DNA of 64,000 nucleotides from Stentor roeselii (lineage: Eukaryota > Ciliophora > Heterotrichea > Heterotrichida > Stentoridae), in the NCBI GenBank assembly GCA_006503475.1, contig RSEH01000016.1:1-64000 (forward strand), in the 5' to 3' direction. This document shows positions 33,493 to 42,546 of this stretch, in pieces; position 1 is the stretch's first letter; every line of letters begins with the position of its first letter. A program made the position numbers and the translations under genes. Under the pieces are notes generated by a model. That model was given only the letters and a program-made list of their open reading frames with translations. It was not told the origin of the DNA and did not search any database.

Positions 33493-35811
33493 ATGGAAGA
33501 CGATGCCGAAGCCTTTTTACAAGAAGTAGACTGGGTAACAAAAGAAGTCCAAGACATCATCTCAGGAAAAATCGACTTAACCGAGAGCGAATCACGCGAA
33601 AAAAAGAAAAAACAACTAGAAGACTTCCGAAGACGCGAAAAAGAAAATCTAGAAGCCTCAAAACTCGAAGCAAGAAAGCGCGGCCACGAAGGCAAAGGCA
33701 TAAAATTCGATAAATTCCTTCACTACTGCAAATTCTGTTCTCGAGAATTCGAGCTTCCAACTCCTTCCTGCCCTCTCTGTTCACGTGAGACCCAATCATC
33801 AGAAGCCCGCAAATCTGATCTTCTCTCAAAAGTAAGCGACTACAAAAAATCTCAATCAGAAAAAGCAGAAAACAAGCTAAGATGGGAAAACTGGAAGAAA
33901 ACCGAATCTCTTCTTTACAAGAAAAATTCCACAAATTACAAAAAGTGGGAATTTTTCGTCGACGAGACTGAAGAAGACCCTCAACCAGATTTCGTGCCTC
34001 CTGAAAATGACCCAAATTTCGCTGCACTTGAACAAGACATCAAGACTCGTGCAGAAAAACGTGCGAAGGACTTAAAAGCTGCAAATGAGTTGAAGGAAAA
34101 GGGAAATGATTTCTATCGACAAGGAAAATACCGAAATGCTATACAGAAATACGAAGAGGCTCAGAATTTTAGAAAGGATTTAATGGTCTTGTATACCAAT
34201 GCTGCCGCTGCTAGGATTAAACTTGAGGATTTTCAAGGCGCAGTCAAAGACTGCGCCAGGGTTATTGATTATTTCGAGGTTTTTGATAAGGAGGTTGAAG
34301 GGAATAAGGAGATTTTGTTTAAAGCTTTTTATCGACGAGGTGATGCGCATCGTGCCTTGCAGAATTATGTTCAGGCGGTTTTTGACTATGAAAAAGCAAT
34401 CGAGTTCAAAAATGAACCTGCTCTTGAAAGCCTTCTGGAAAGGACTAGGGAAGAAGCGGAAAATGGAGGAATACAGGTCTTGACTGAGGAGATTAATAAT
34501 AGCCAGGAAATCATTGAACAGCTGTCGAATGATGAAAAAATTAATGAGTTTAGGGTCACTGGAGGGTACTCGGTTCTTTTTAAAAGACTTTTTGAAGCTA
34601 TGGATGGTGAAGCTTTAAAGGTATTGGAAGTTCTGATGAATGATGAAAGTAAATTTATTAGGTTGCAGCCTATCATCCTCCCTCTCTACGATAAAAGACA
34701 AACCGCAGCAGTGATCCTAGCAGAGACAATCATAAAATACCAGAAACACCCAGACTTCTGCAAGAAAATCATAAAAATCCTTACAATCTGCATCGAAAAC
34801 AAGCACATCCGGGAAGAGCTCGCAAAGCACTCCGCAACAACCAAAGGAAAAAAGTTCTACAAGCAAGTTTTAGAAATCGCTTCAATTCCTGACTATTTAA
34901 CAGAAATGTCTCCAGTGATATCAAACTTATGCTTAACAAGTTTCAAGTCTTCCCTTTACAGAAGGCCTTGTCCAGGCAACATGAAATCTTTGATTCGTCA
35001 TTCATGGTTTCAATTCCGAGACCCTTTCATTCAGCTTCTCCAGACCAGCACTTCAGAGGCTTTGAGTCTTTTATGCAACATTTGCGCAGATCCAAAGTTG
35101 AAGAAGTTGGTGATGTCTGAGTCACAAATAGTCTTAAAGGGCATCGAGACCTGTCTTTCAGGTACTAAATCATTGGACATTGAGAGGTCGATAGGTTTTT
35201 TGATAAACATCTTAGTACAGCCTACTGACCTGGCACTTGTCAGTCCTTTCTTAAGCCAAATGTGGGAAGCTGACTTGCGACTCTTCAGCCTTGACAAGTA
35301 CGTTCAAGAAATCGAGGAAAGAGCTTTTCGCCTCATGTTTCGCTTGCTCATGACCAGCCCAGAGCTAGTTGACAGTCTTTCTCAAAACTCACTGATCATC
35401 AACAGACTTCATTCAAGGACCTGCTCAGTTCATTCAGATTCAATCGCAAAGATCTTAGCCGCAAGTACTTCAAATCAAAAATTCGTTGACAGTCTAAATA
35501 TTGAAAAAATCAACGAGTTCTTGGTACTGACTCTAAAGGACTACATCTCAGGGAAAATCACGGAAGAAAGACTTGCGAACCTTTGCCTGGCCGTTGGAAA
35601 AATCGCAGGATGTAGACCTCAACTTTCTCTTTATTTCCAAAAAGTCATTCCAGACCTGGTTAAAGTCGCAAAGGAAAAAACTGGACCTGTGAGGAAAAAT
35701 GTTGCGATTTGTTTAGCGAAAATTTGTAATTGTGAGGAAAATAAGGAAGTTTTGAGGAATGAACATGGAATTGAGGTGCTTAACAGTATTATGGGACATT
35801 TGAATAGTTAA
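33493..35811 (+). CDS. TTC12-like TPR/armadillo protein, axonemal dynein assembly factor
   Basis: 772 aa. The order matches TTC12: an N-terminal helix EAFLQEVDWVTKEVQDI, an acidic linker, and three TPRs at about 199-320 opening with ELKEKGNDFYRQGKYRNAI. A long armadillo-like helical array follows (about 340-772). A four-Cys knuckle (C79, C82, C93, C96) lies before the TPRs and is not a usual TTC12 feature. In animals TTC12 helps preassemble axonemal dynein arms in the cytoplasm, and a TPR/ARM protein of this layout fits that role in a ciliate. UNC-45 has a similar TPR-ARM plan but starts directly with TPRs. The sense strand resets from G/T-rich to C-rich near 34667. Its stop overlaps the stop of the convergent gene. 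Confidence 0.75.
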   Translation: MEDDAEAFLQEVDWVTKEVQDIISGKIDLTESESREKKKKQLEDFRRREKENLEASKLEARKRGHEGKGIKFDKFLHYCKFCSREFELPTPSCPLCSRETQSSEARKSDLLSKVSDYKKSQSEKAENKLRWENWKKTESLLYKKNSTNYKKWEFFVDETEEDPQPDFVPPENDPNFAALEQDIKTRAEKRAKDLKAANELKEKGNDFYRQGKYRNAIQKYEEAQNFRKDLMVLYTNAAAARIKLEDFQGAVKDCARVIDYFEVFDKEVEGNKEILFKAFYRRGDAHRALQNYVQAVFDYEKAIEFKNEPALESLLERTREEAENGGIQVLTEEINNSQEIIEQLSNDEKINEFRVTGGYSVLFKRLFEAMDGEALKVLEVLMNDESKFIRLQPIILPLYDKRQTAAVILAETIIKYQKHPDFCKKIIKILTICIENKHIREELAKHSATTKGKKFYKQVLEIASIPDYLTEMSPVISNLCLTSFKSSLYRRPCPGNMKSLIRHSWFQFRDPFIQLLQTSTSEALSLLCNICADPKLKKLVMSESQIVLKGIETCLSGTKSLDIERSIGFLINILVQPTDLALVSPFLSQMWEADLRLFSLDKYVQEIEERAFRLMFRLLMTSPELVDSLSQNSLIINRLHSRTCSVHSDSIAKILAASTSNQKFVDSLNIEKINEFLVLTLKDYISGKITEERLANLCLAVGKIAGCRPQLSLYFQKVIPDLVKVAKEKTGPVRKNVAICLAKICNCEENKEVLRNEHGIEVLNSIMGHLNS

Positions 35812-36821
35812 TTATTGTTATGGTTTCGGTTGTTGCATCTTGGACATCGGAATTCTGGACTTTTTGAATCGTTGAAGAGGTAAAGGCAGAGGCCATGCCC
35901 GCAGAAACTCTTGTATTCTGATATTTTCCAGCAGTGGTAACAGAGGAAGTCGTCAAGTAATTCGTTTAGTTTTGTATTGGTTTCTAAAAGGTCTTGAATC
36001 TTGAAAATGTTTTGGTCACGGTAAACGTTTAATAGAGATTTTACTAAAGTCTGCAAAGAATTACTTTGTTTTAGATTTGCTGCTTCTAAATCGATAGTTG
36101 AGGAATTTTTCATTTGTTGGAAAGAATCTTTGGAGTTTCTTAGCATCTTTGGGTAGTCATTGGAGTCACTTTTAATCATCAAATACTCTTCTTTTGGGTG
36201 AATCACGTAAAGTAACGTATCTCTAATCATTAAAACCAAGATATCATCACATCCTGGATTCACTTCTTCCACAATTTTCGAGTCACTATAAATGATTTTA
36301 AGTGTCACATTCAACTCATCAAGCAAACAAATCGCATATGAAAACTTCAGGTCTTCCCCAGTGAAAAACTTCCGATAAAGATCCTCAAATTTAATACTTT
36401 TTTTAAGTTCTCTAGCTTTTTCAGAGTAAAAATTCTGTTGAGTGCTTAAAGCAGCAGCTTTTTGAACAGTAATAGCAAACCAGTTGTAATTATTATTGAT
36501 ATAATTCCTAAGATCAGCAAGTGCATTACCTGCACAAAATTCAGGTCCAGTTAGAAAGTTCAGGTACTCCAAAACATTTCTTAAATTCGCTTCTTGATCA
36601 GGGGAATAAACCATATGTCGAGAAATGATCTCAGATAACTTAGCAGCTATTTGATACTTTTTGTAGACAATAATGTAATCACAGAGACTTAAAAAAAAAG
36701 TGCTTAAAATGTTGGAATCTGAATTGACGAAGCTGTAACCTCCATAAAAGACTGAAAAAATTTGAGAATTTTCGTAATCTGTGATTAACTCGAATAAAGA
36801 CATCACTTGCTCTACAGACAT
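35808..36821 (-). CDS. Protein with C-terminal RING-like finger
   Basis: 337 aa. The C-terminus holds C..C(10)C.H..C and then C..C (CYHC, FCGHGLC, RCPRC), a RING-like zinc site. The first 220 residues are a folded helical/beta domain. The stretch KFSYAICLLDELNVTLKIIY followed by ILVLMIRDTLLYVIHP weakly recalls the C-terminal half of otubain-type deubiquitinases, but I cannot identify the catalytic residues, so this is only a hint. Its last four bases overlap the end of the TTC12-like gene. Its start codon is 1 nt after the stop of the upstream same-strand gene. Confidence 0.65.
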   Translation of the reverse strand: MSVEQVMSLFELITDYENSQIFSVFYGGYSFVNSDSNILSTFFLSLCDYIIVYKKYQIAAKLSEIISRHMVYSPDQEANLRNVLEYLNFLTGPEFCAGNALADLRNYINNNYNWFAITVQKAAALSTQQNFYSEKARELKKSIKFEDLYRKFFTGEDLKFSYAICLLDELNVTLKIIYSDSKIVEEVNPGCDDILVLMIRDTLLYVIHPKEEYLMIKSDSNDYPKMLRNSKDSFQQMKNSSTIDLEAANLKQSNSLQTLVKSLLNVYRDQNIFKIQDLLETNTKLNELLDDFLCYHCWKISEYKSFCGHGLCLYLFNDSKSPEFRCPRCNNRNHNNN

Positions 36822-36822
36822 A

Positions 36823-37266
36823 TTATATTATCGGGGTTAGGGATCTAGACAATGAAGAATGCATTGAAATTAAAGAAGTCTGAGCGGAAACCACTGCCAA
36901 TGGTTCTTGCTTCACTTTCGTCGTGTTGTTCTTGATTTGGTGCCATTTTGATGTGAAAGATGAAAGTTTCGGCGTCAGCTCTAAAATCTTTGTTTTTTTA
37001 AGAGTTTCTCGTTTTTGCTGGATTTCTCGCGCTCTTGAGTAAAGACGGTTCGATATGTCGATTGGAGAACGAGGAGCTCGTTTTTCTGGCTTGTGAGGAA
37101 GTTGGTCTGGACTTATCGTTAGAGCGATTTTTTTCAGGTATCTCGGGATTTTAGAACTTAGGTACTTGGTTCGATAGGACCAGATTGAGAAGAACTTTTG
37201 TAGGTGCTTTAGCAGAATCTGTTGTAAGAAGCGAAATGATCTTTTAGTCTCGATTTCAGAATTCAT
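36823..37266 (-). CDS. Small basic protein of unknown function
   Basis: 147 aa, basic, rich in Lys, Arg, Ser and Thr, with a helical N-terminus (RSFRFLQQILLKHLQKFFSIW). There is no known domain. The stop TAA is separated by a single base from the ATG of the next gene on the same strand (taa-t-atg). I found no GT-AG pair that would splice the two frames together. The upstream flank (37267-37400) is C-poor on the plus strand, the leader signature of a minus-strand gene start, so this start looks genuine. Confidence 0.6.
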   Translation of the reverse strand: MNSEIETKRSFRFLQQILLKHLQKFFSIWSYRTKYLSSKIPRYLKKIALTISPDQLPHKPEKRAPRSPIDISNRLYSRAREIQQKRETLKKTKILELTPKLSSFTSKWHQIKNNTTKVKQEPLAVVSAQTSLISMHSSLSRSLTPII

Positions 37267-38170
37267 TTATTAGAGGGTTTGTATTTTAGGATAATTTTAT
37301 TGGGAATGGATCAGGCTTGATTTTTTGATTTATGAGTGGATTGGATTTATTTGGATTTAAGATTATTTGATATTGAATTGGGATTTTGGATTGATTAGGG
37401 TTTATTATGTTTTGAGATATTATTTTATTCTTGTATAAATCTTTGAATATCTGGATACTTAAGGATATTTATATATAATCGATTGACAATGATTAAGAGA
37501 TTTATTTGGTTGATTATATAATTATTAATCTCAAGGATTATTAATAGTCAATAATTGCTTCAATTTTATTTTTTATAATGAATTTATTATGTTTCCTGAT
37601 GGTGAAAGTCTATTATTTACTTATTTATTTACGTATAATAAATCAATACCAATACTTTAAAACCTATTTTAAATTATGTATTATAAATTAAGACATACTT
37701 AAAAATTTGAAGTAACCTTCCTATAAAAGCACTATATAGATATTTTTTATAATTATTTCAACAATTTTCTAAAACACCAATACTATCATTGAAAATATCC
37801 TCGCTAATACAATCCTAATCTTCTAATCATAAACCAGACTTCAATAATAAGTCCTAATCTTCTAATCATAAACCAGACTTCAATAATAAGTATCTCCAAT
37901 AATTCAACCCATATCTATAACAAAAAATCTCAATTACTAATCACTCAAAATAAATCATCACCAAACTTCGATTACTTCAACCAATTCTACCAAAAATTCC
38001 AAACCCTCTAAAACAATCCTTAAACAATCCTAAAATTTTCCAAAACCCTTCCATCAAAACCATTCTCCTCCCTCCCTAACGCATAAATCTCCAACCTAAA
38101 CAATCCCTCGCAAACCCAAAATTCACCAAAAAAAAAACCCTCTAAACCCTAAAATCTCAACCCCTAATAA
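37267..38170. promoter_or_regulatory. Divergent promoter region with strong strand asymmetry
   Basis: About 900 nt between divergent genes. The left ~150 nt is almost free of C on the plus strand. The right ~400 nt (about 37750-38170) is almost free of G and ends in A/C runs such as aaaccctctaaaccctaaaa just before the DRG2 start. A 39-bp tandem duplication lies at 37813-37890. No TATA-like or other box was recognised. Confidence 0.5.
37813..37890 (+). repeat. Perfect 39-bp tandem duplication
   Basis: Two identical, adjacent 39-nt units (37813-37851, 37852-37890), each starting tcctaatcttctaatcataa and ending aataataag. No divergence is visible, so the duplication is recent or an assembly effect. 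Confidence 0.9.
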
Positions 38171-39283
38171 ATGGGAGTCCTGGAAAAAATCAAAGAAATC
38201 GAATTAGAAGTAGCCAGAACCCAAAAAAACAAAGCAACCGAAGGCCACTTAGGTCTATTAAAAGCTCGAATGGCTAAGCTAAAGGCTCAATTACTAGAGC
38301 CTCCAAAAGGCGGGGGTGGTAAATCCGAAGGTTTCGACGTAGGAAAATACGGCGACGCAAGAGTAGCCTTAATCGGTTTCCCGAGCGTTGGAAAGTCGAC
38401 TCTTCTAAGCACTCTGACTCCGACTCAATCAGAAGCAGCGGCTTACGAATTCACAACCTTGACTTGCATTCCAGGCATAATCAACTACAAAGGGGCACGA
38501 ATTCAGCTTCTCGACCTTCCAGGCATCATCGAAGGCGCCTCTGAAGGTAAAGGCCGAGGTCGTCAAGTGATTGCAGTGGGCAGGTCGGCAGATTTGATCC
38601 TCATGGTCCTCGACGCCCAGCATGCATTTGAGCAAAAGCGAAAAATCACTGAAGAACTGGAAAGTGTTGGAATTCGGTTGAACCAGAGAAGACCTGACAT
38701 CACTTTTCAAAGAAAGGCGCAGAATGGAATCATGTTTAACTCGACGTGTCATTTAACTCATATGAATCAAGAAATTGCGAGAAAAATTTGTCATGAATAT
38801 AAAATTTTTCATGCTGAGATCTTGTTTCGAGAAGATGCGACTGTGGACCAGTTTATTGATATTCTAGAAACGAAGAATAGAAGTTATATCCCGTGTTTGT
38901 ATTTGTATAACAAAATTGATAGTATTACTATTGAAGAAGTTAATGACTTGGCTCGACAGAATGACTCGGTTGTTATTTCTTGCAATATGAGACTTAATTT
39001 AGAGTATCTTGTTGAAAGGATCTGGCAAAAATTAGGACTTGTTAGGATTTATACGAAAAAACCGGGGAATAAACCTGATTTTAATGAACCTCTTATTTTA
39101 ACGGAAAGACGTGATGGGCATACTATTGAAGCTGCTTGTTTACAGATTCATAGAGAACTTGTTAATGACTTCAGATGCGCTTTTGTTTGGGGAAAAAGCA
39201 CTAAACATAATGCTCAGAGATGTGGACTTAGACATTTTCTTTGTGATGAGGATGTTGTTCAGATTTTGAAGAAAAATAAGTAA
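38171..39283 (+). CDS. DRG2: DRG2, developmentally regulated GTP-binding protein
   Basis: 370 aa, the usual DRG length. It opens MGVLEKIKEIELEVARTQKN, which is DRG2 rather than DRG1. The G1/Walker A motif is GFPSVGKS (69-76), G3 is DLPGIIEG (115-122) and G4 is NKID (247-250). The stretch KGRGRQVIAVGRSADLI is typical of the family. A TGS domain ends the protein, with the FVWGKSTKHNAQRCGLRH segment common to DRG2. DRG GTPases bind a DFRP/RWDD partner and associate with translating ribosomes; the partner is not in this window. Codon composition drifts from C-rich to G/T-rich along the gene. Single exon. Confidence 0.96.
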   Translation: MGVLEKIKEIELEVARTQKNKATEGHLGLLKARMAKLKAQLLEPPKGGGGKSEGFDVGKYGDARVALIGFPSVGKSTLLSTLTPTQSEAAAYEFTTLTCIPGIINYKGARIQLLDLPGIIEGASEGKGRGRQVIAVGRSADLILMVLDAQHAFEQKRKITEELESVGIRLNQRRPDITFQRKAQNGIMFNSTCHLTHMNQEIARKICHEYKIFHAEILFREDATVDQFIDILETKNRSYIPCLYLYNKIDSITIEEVNDLARQNDSVVISCNMRLNLEYLVERIWQKLGLVRIYTKKPGNKPDFNEPLILTERRDGHTIEAACLQIHRELVNDFRCAFVWGKSTKHNAQRCGLRHFLCDEDVVQILKKNK

Positions 39284-39299
39284 GTAGAATTTTGTGGGA

Positions 39300-40055
39300 T
39301 TAGGTAAAATTAAAGTGCTTGGTATTTTTACGGAAGGTTATACGGCTTTGAAGGTGGTTTTGATTTAAATCATTGTGGATTTTAGATGGTTTTTCTTGGA
39401 TTTTAGGAAGTTTTAGAGGGGCTTCTTTTGATGTTTTTAGGGAGATATTCGAATTTTTGTAATTTAGTCTCGATCGAAACACAGAAGCTTCATCCAAAAA
39501 TCCTTCTAAAACCGTTTCGTCAGGATTTATAACAATCTCTTTATTCTTAGATCTCCTGTCAGCTTTCCAATTAACTTCAGATTTACTTCTATCTAAAGTT
39601 CCAAACCTCCTTTTATTATCCTTTAGAAATTTGACTGCATTTTCAGAAACCAAATCATCATGCTGAACAATTGTTTTTTGTCTCATCATTCTTCTATTTA
39701 CAACTTTCACAAGATTTTTAATGTTTTCAGGAATGACTTTTTCTTGTTTTTTTTTTATTCTGTCTTGAATTCTCTTGATTCCTTGCCAATAATCTTCATT
39801 TCTAATCTCCTGAGTTGAGCAGTCTTTAAGAAAATCTGAATTTAAAGGACTTTCACTTGTTTCTTTTACAAAACGAGCAGAAATCAAGTTAAGGTCTTTT
39901 TGAAGGACTTCACAAGAGTTGTATATTTCATCAATTTTAGAAGTGGATTTTGTAGAAACTTTCGAGGTTCTCTCTAGCCTTGCTGGGTGGGATGAACTTT
40001 GCTTCAAAGATGGAATTGAAAGTTTTGCCTTTTGGATTAATGAAATGCTTGACAT
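39300..40055 (-). CDS. Basic, probably disordered protein of unknown function
   Basis: 251 aa, basic, Ser/Lys/Asn-rich, with a helical middle (DYWQGIKRIQDRIKKKQEKVIPENIKN, about residues 88-115, shown in part). There is no signal peptide, membrane helix or named domain. It converges on DRG2 with a 16-nt gap. Confidence 0.6.
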   Translation of the reverse strand: MSSISLIQKAKLSIPSLKQSSSHPARLERTSKVSTKSTSKIDEIYNSCEVLQKDLNLISARFVKETSESPLNSDFLKDCSTQEIRNEDYWQGIKRIQDRIKKKQEKVIPENIKNLVKVVNRRMMRQKTIVQHDDLVSENAVKFLKDNKRRFGTLDRSKSEVNWKADRRSKNKEIVINPDETVLEGFLDEASVFRSRLNYKNSNISLKTSKEAPLKLPKIQEKPSKIHNDLNQNHLQSRITFRKNTKHFNFT

Positions 40056-40525
40056 TTACAAGATGATGAGGTTTTTGTATAAATTTTATACATAGCAAAT
40101 ATTACTTTTGGAACTAATATTTCATTATTTTATATTAGATTATAAATATGATTTAGAAAGTAGTTTTTGGTTTAGTGACTCGTCAAAGGGTAAAATTAAG
40201 GGATTTACTATTAAAGTGATTGATTTAATGAGTCTTTCCCTTTTGCATCCTTTTGAATCCTTCGATATAAGTTTTTTTTTCAACTAAGAAAAAAGATATC
40301 AGAAAACATAACATTCTGATCTCACTTCATTACATTTCTTTTATAAATACTTACGTAAAGAACAATTTCTAAGTCTTGATACATTAATCCTTCAGAGATG
40401 TATGTATAACAAACTTTAGAAATTTCAATATACAAACACAGTATTGAAATAAAACAATAAAATTTTTTTTTTCTAGAAAAAGACATCCCAATGTGTTTTC
40501 TTATATCTCCCTCTAATTTTGCTTC
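40056..40525. other. Intergenic, AT-rich
   Basis: 470 nt between the starts and ends of flanking minus-strand genes. It is AT-rich with poly-T and poly-A runs. I saw no gene or repeat. Confidence 0.45.
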
Positions 40526-41392
40526 TTATTTATTAATATTCGCTATTAATTGAATATAAGCAAAGTTCAAACTCATCAAATGCTGTCCAAAAGAGTTGAT
40601 CATATCCAAACTACTAACATTTCTCCTTCCTTCATTATTCGTGATAGTCTCAGCATCACAAACAGTTTCCCCCGCTTGAGTAAATTGATCCCTAACCTCA
40701 GGTTTAACAATTTCCCTAAAAGTCTCTTCTGACCTTTCTGACTTGTTTTCAAGAAACTTCTCATTATTAGAGCTGACCGAAAATCTGTCATCCAAGTCTT
40801 TAAACATATAAATAAAAAAGAAATCCTTAAGTCCAGACCAGCTCTCAACACACTCTTGACTATGATTTTCTGATTTACAGCAAGTATACCTGAAATTCTC
40901 ACAAAGAACATCAGGACTCATATTGGCAAACATGTAGTTCATATAAAGAAAGTAAGAATCTTTAACTACAGGCTCAGAGAAGTAGTCTCTAACAAAGAAA
41001 TCATTAAACGATTTTTTTCCTTGATGTTGTAAATTTCGTTTTGATTTTCCATCTGTTTCTGGCCCTGAAGTCGTTTGAGATATCGGCATGAGTTTTGGCT
41101 TGTTTTCTTGTGCATGAGAAGCAAAATCTGTCAAATGGCTTCGGAACTCAGCAGAGGTTTTTGATAAAAGTGCCTGGTACTTCCTTGGAGATGGTTTGTA
41201 TGTTAGTCTGAGTAATTTTTTATGATGTCTGATTGAAAACTCTCGAACGTATTCTTTCTTTAGACTTTTGCCCGTTCGGTTGTGAAGTTTCGATAAAATA
41301 TCTAAAATTCTTATCTGGATCTCTGGGTCATGTGACTTGGTCCTGCATCTTTTATACTCGTCCATCAAATATTTGTATCTGAATTCTTTCAT
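40526..41392 (-). CDS. Ciliate-specific family protein, copy 1 of a flanking pair
   Basis: 288 aa from ATG 41392, or 279 aa from ATG 41365, where the paralogue at 43431 starts (MDEYKRCRTKSH versus MDKHKRCRTKSH). The inner start is therefore favoured. Conserved blocks are a basic N-terminus ending SLKKEYVREFSIRHHKKLLR, a Ser/Gln linker, KSKRNL..QGKKSFNDFFVRDYFSE, and a Cys region LCENFRYTCC...HSQEC with SWSGLKDFFFIYMF. An acidic variable region follows, then a conserved end (FAYIQLIANINK). The four Cys and one His could bind metal, but I recognise no family. It is a tandem paralogue 2.9 kb from copy 2, with an assembly gap between them. Confidence 0.7.
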   Translation of the reverse strand: MKEFRYKYLMDEYKRCRTKSHDPEIQIRILDILSKLHNRTGKSLKKEYVREFSIRHHKKLLRLTYKPSPRKYQALLSKTSAEFRSHLTDFASHAQENKPKLMPISQTTSGPETDGKSKRNLQHQGKKSFNDFFVRDYFSEPVVKDSYFLYMNYMFANMSPDVLCENFRYTCCKSENHSQECVESWSGLKDFFFIYMFKDLDDRFSVSSNNEKFLENKSERSEETFREIVKPEVRDQFTQAGETVCDAETITNNEGRRNVSSLDMINSFGQHLMSLNFAYIQLIANINK

Positions 41393-41905
41393 TAAATCTA
41401 GTTGACTCTTTTTGTCTTTGAGATTAAGTATTCAGAAATTTGATAGCATGTACTTTGAATGAAAGATATATTTTCAAGTTTTTCTTTGAATCTTTAAAGT
41501 TTGCATGCAAAACATTTTAAGAAAATCACACTCGTTAAATCTTATTGAATAGGTTTAAAATAACTTAAATTATTCAATAGTTGAAGTTTCGGACTATAGT
41601 TAATTTTTTTAATTTACAAAGAGGTGTTTTTCGATCAAATGTAAATTATGATTTTCTCTATTAATTTCACATCAATAATCATAATTTATCAATCTATGTG
41701 AATATCTCTACTTCACAATCTCTTCAAATAATAACCAATATGCAATTTCAATCACAATAAAAAAAATTCAAAACATTAGCAAAATTTTCATATTAAAGCA
41801 TCAACTTCTCCAAATATTAAAGCATCAACTTCTCCTAAATCTCGAATTTTAATAAATTGCCATCTTATTGACTAGGATCTTGATTTATGATTTAACAAAG
41901 GCTAC
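41393..41905. other. Intergenic, AT-rich, with a 24-bp tandem duplication
   Basis: About 510 nt with no gene. Two tandem copies of an attaaagcatcaacttctcc unit lie at 41790-41836. Confidence 0.5.
41790..41836 (+). repeat. 24-bp tandem duplication
   Basis: The unit atattaaagcatcaacttct, with cc plus 2 nt, occurs twice in a row (41790-41813 and 41814-41836), identical apart from the final bases. Confidence 0.85.
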
Positions 41906-42292
41906 ATGATTATTTCATTCAGAAAAAGTTTTCCTCAAAGACAGAATTACTTCAAAGTATTCATTCACCACAGTATTGAACCTCAGGGAACTCATACACT
42001 GATAAAAATTGAAGAAGCCGAAGGATGATTTCCTTACATGAATTTTACTGATTATTATAACCAGGATTAATATTTTGACTGAGATGATTGAGTCTCCGTT
42101 TTTGATAATTCGTTAAGGAAACATTGTAGTGACTCTAATTGGCCTGGTAGAAATGATGAGCAGCAAACTGTTGATGTTTTATCTTGATTATGATGAGCTG
42201 AGATCTGGATTAATACTTTGATATATTTTGTATTTTTATTGTAGGATTATTGATTATTCTGTGTTGAGGTAGACTGTTTGCAATCAGTCATT
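41906..42292 (+). pseudogene. Coding-like fragment interrupted mainly by TGA, cut by the assembly gap
   Basis: From ATG 41906, 40 clean codons have GC content and amino-acid mix above the surrounding DNA. The same frame stays coding-like to the gap but has nine stops: seven TGA (42026, 42080, 42089, 42185, 42191, 42194, 42251), one TAA (42068) and one TAG (42242). Between stops it reads FPYMNFTDYYNQD and VSVFDNSLRKHCSDSNWPGR. Random AT-rich DNA should show mostly TAA, so the TGA excess hints at lost Trp codons or a source that reads TGA as Trp, such as ciliate mitochondria. No 15-nt intron removes these stops. No homologue was recognised. Confidence 0.35.
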
Positions 42293-42546
42293 NNNNNNNN
42301 NNNNNNNNNNNNNNNNNNNNNNNNNNNNNNNNNNNNNNNNNNNNNNNNNNNNNNNNNNNNNNNNNNNNNNNNNNNNNNNNNNNNNNNNNNNNNNNNNNNN
42401 NNNNNNNNNNNNNNNNNNNNNNNNNNNNNNNNNNNNNNNNNNNNNNNNNNNNNNNNNNNNNNNNNNNNNNNNNNNNNNNNNNNNNNNNNNNNNNNNNNNN
42501 NNNNNNNNNNNNNNNNNNNNNNNNNNNNNNNNNNNNNNNNNNNNNN
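42293..42546. other. Assembly gap (254 N)
   Basis: A run of 254 N between the two paralogous genes. True content and length are unknown; a collapsed third paralogue or repeat is possible. Confidence 1.
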
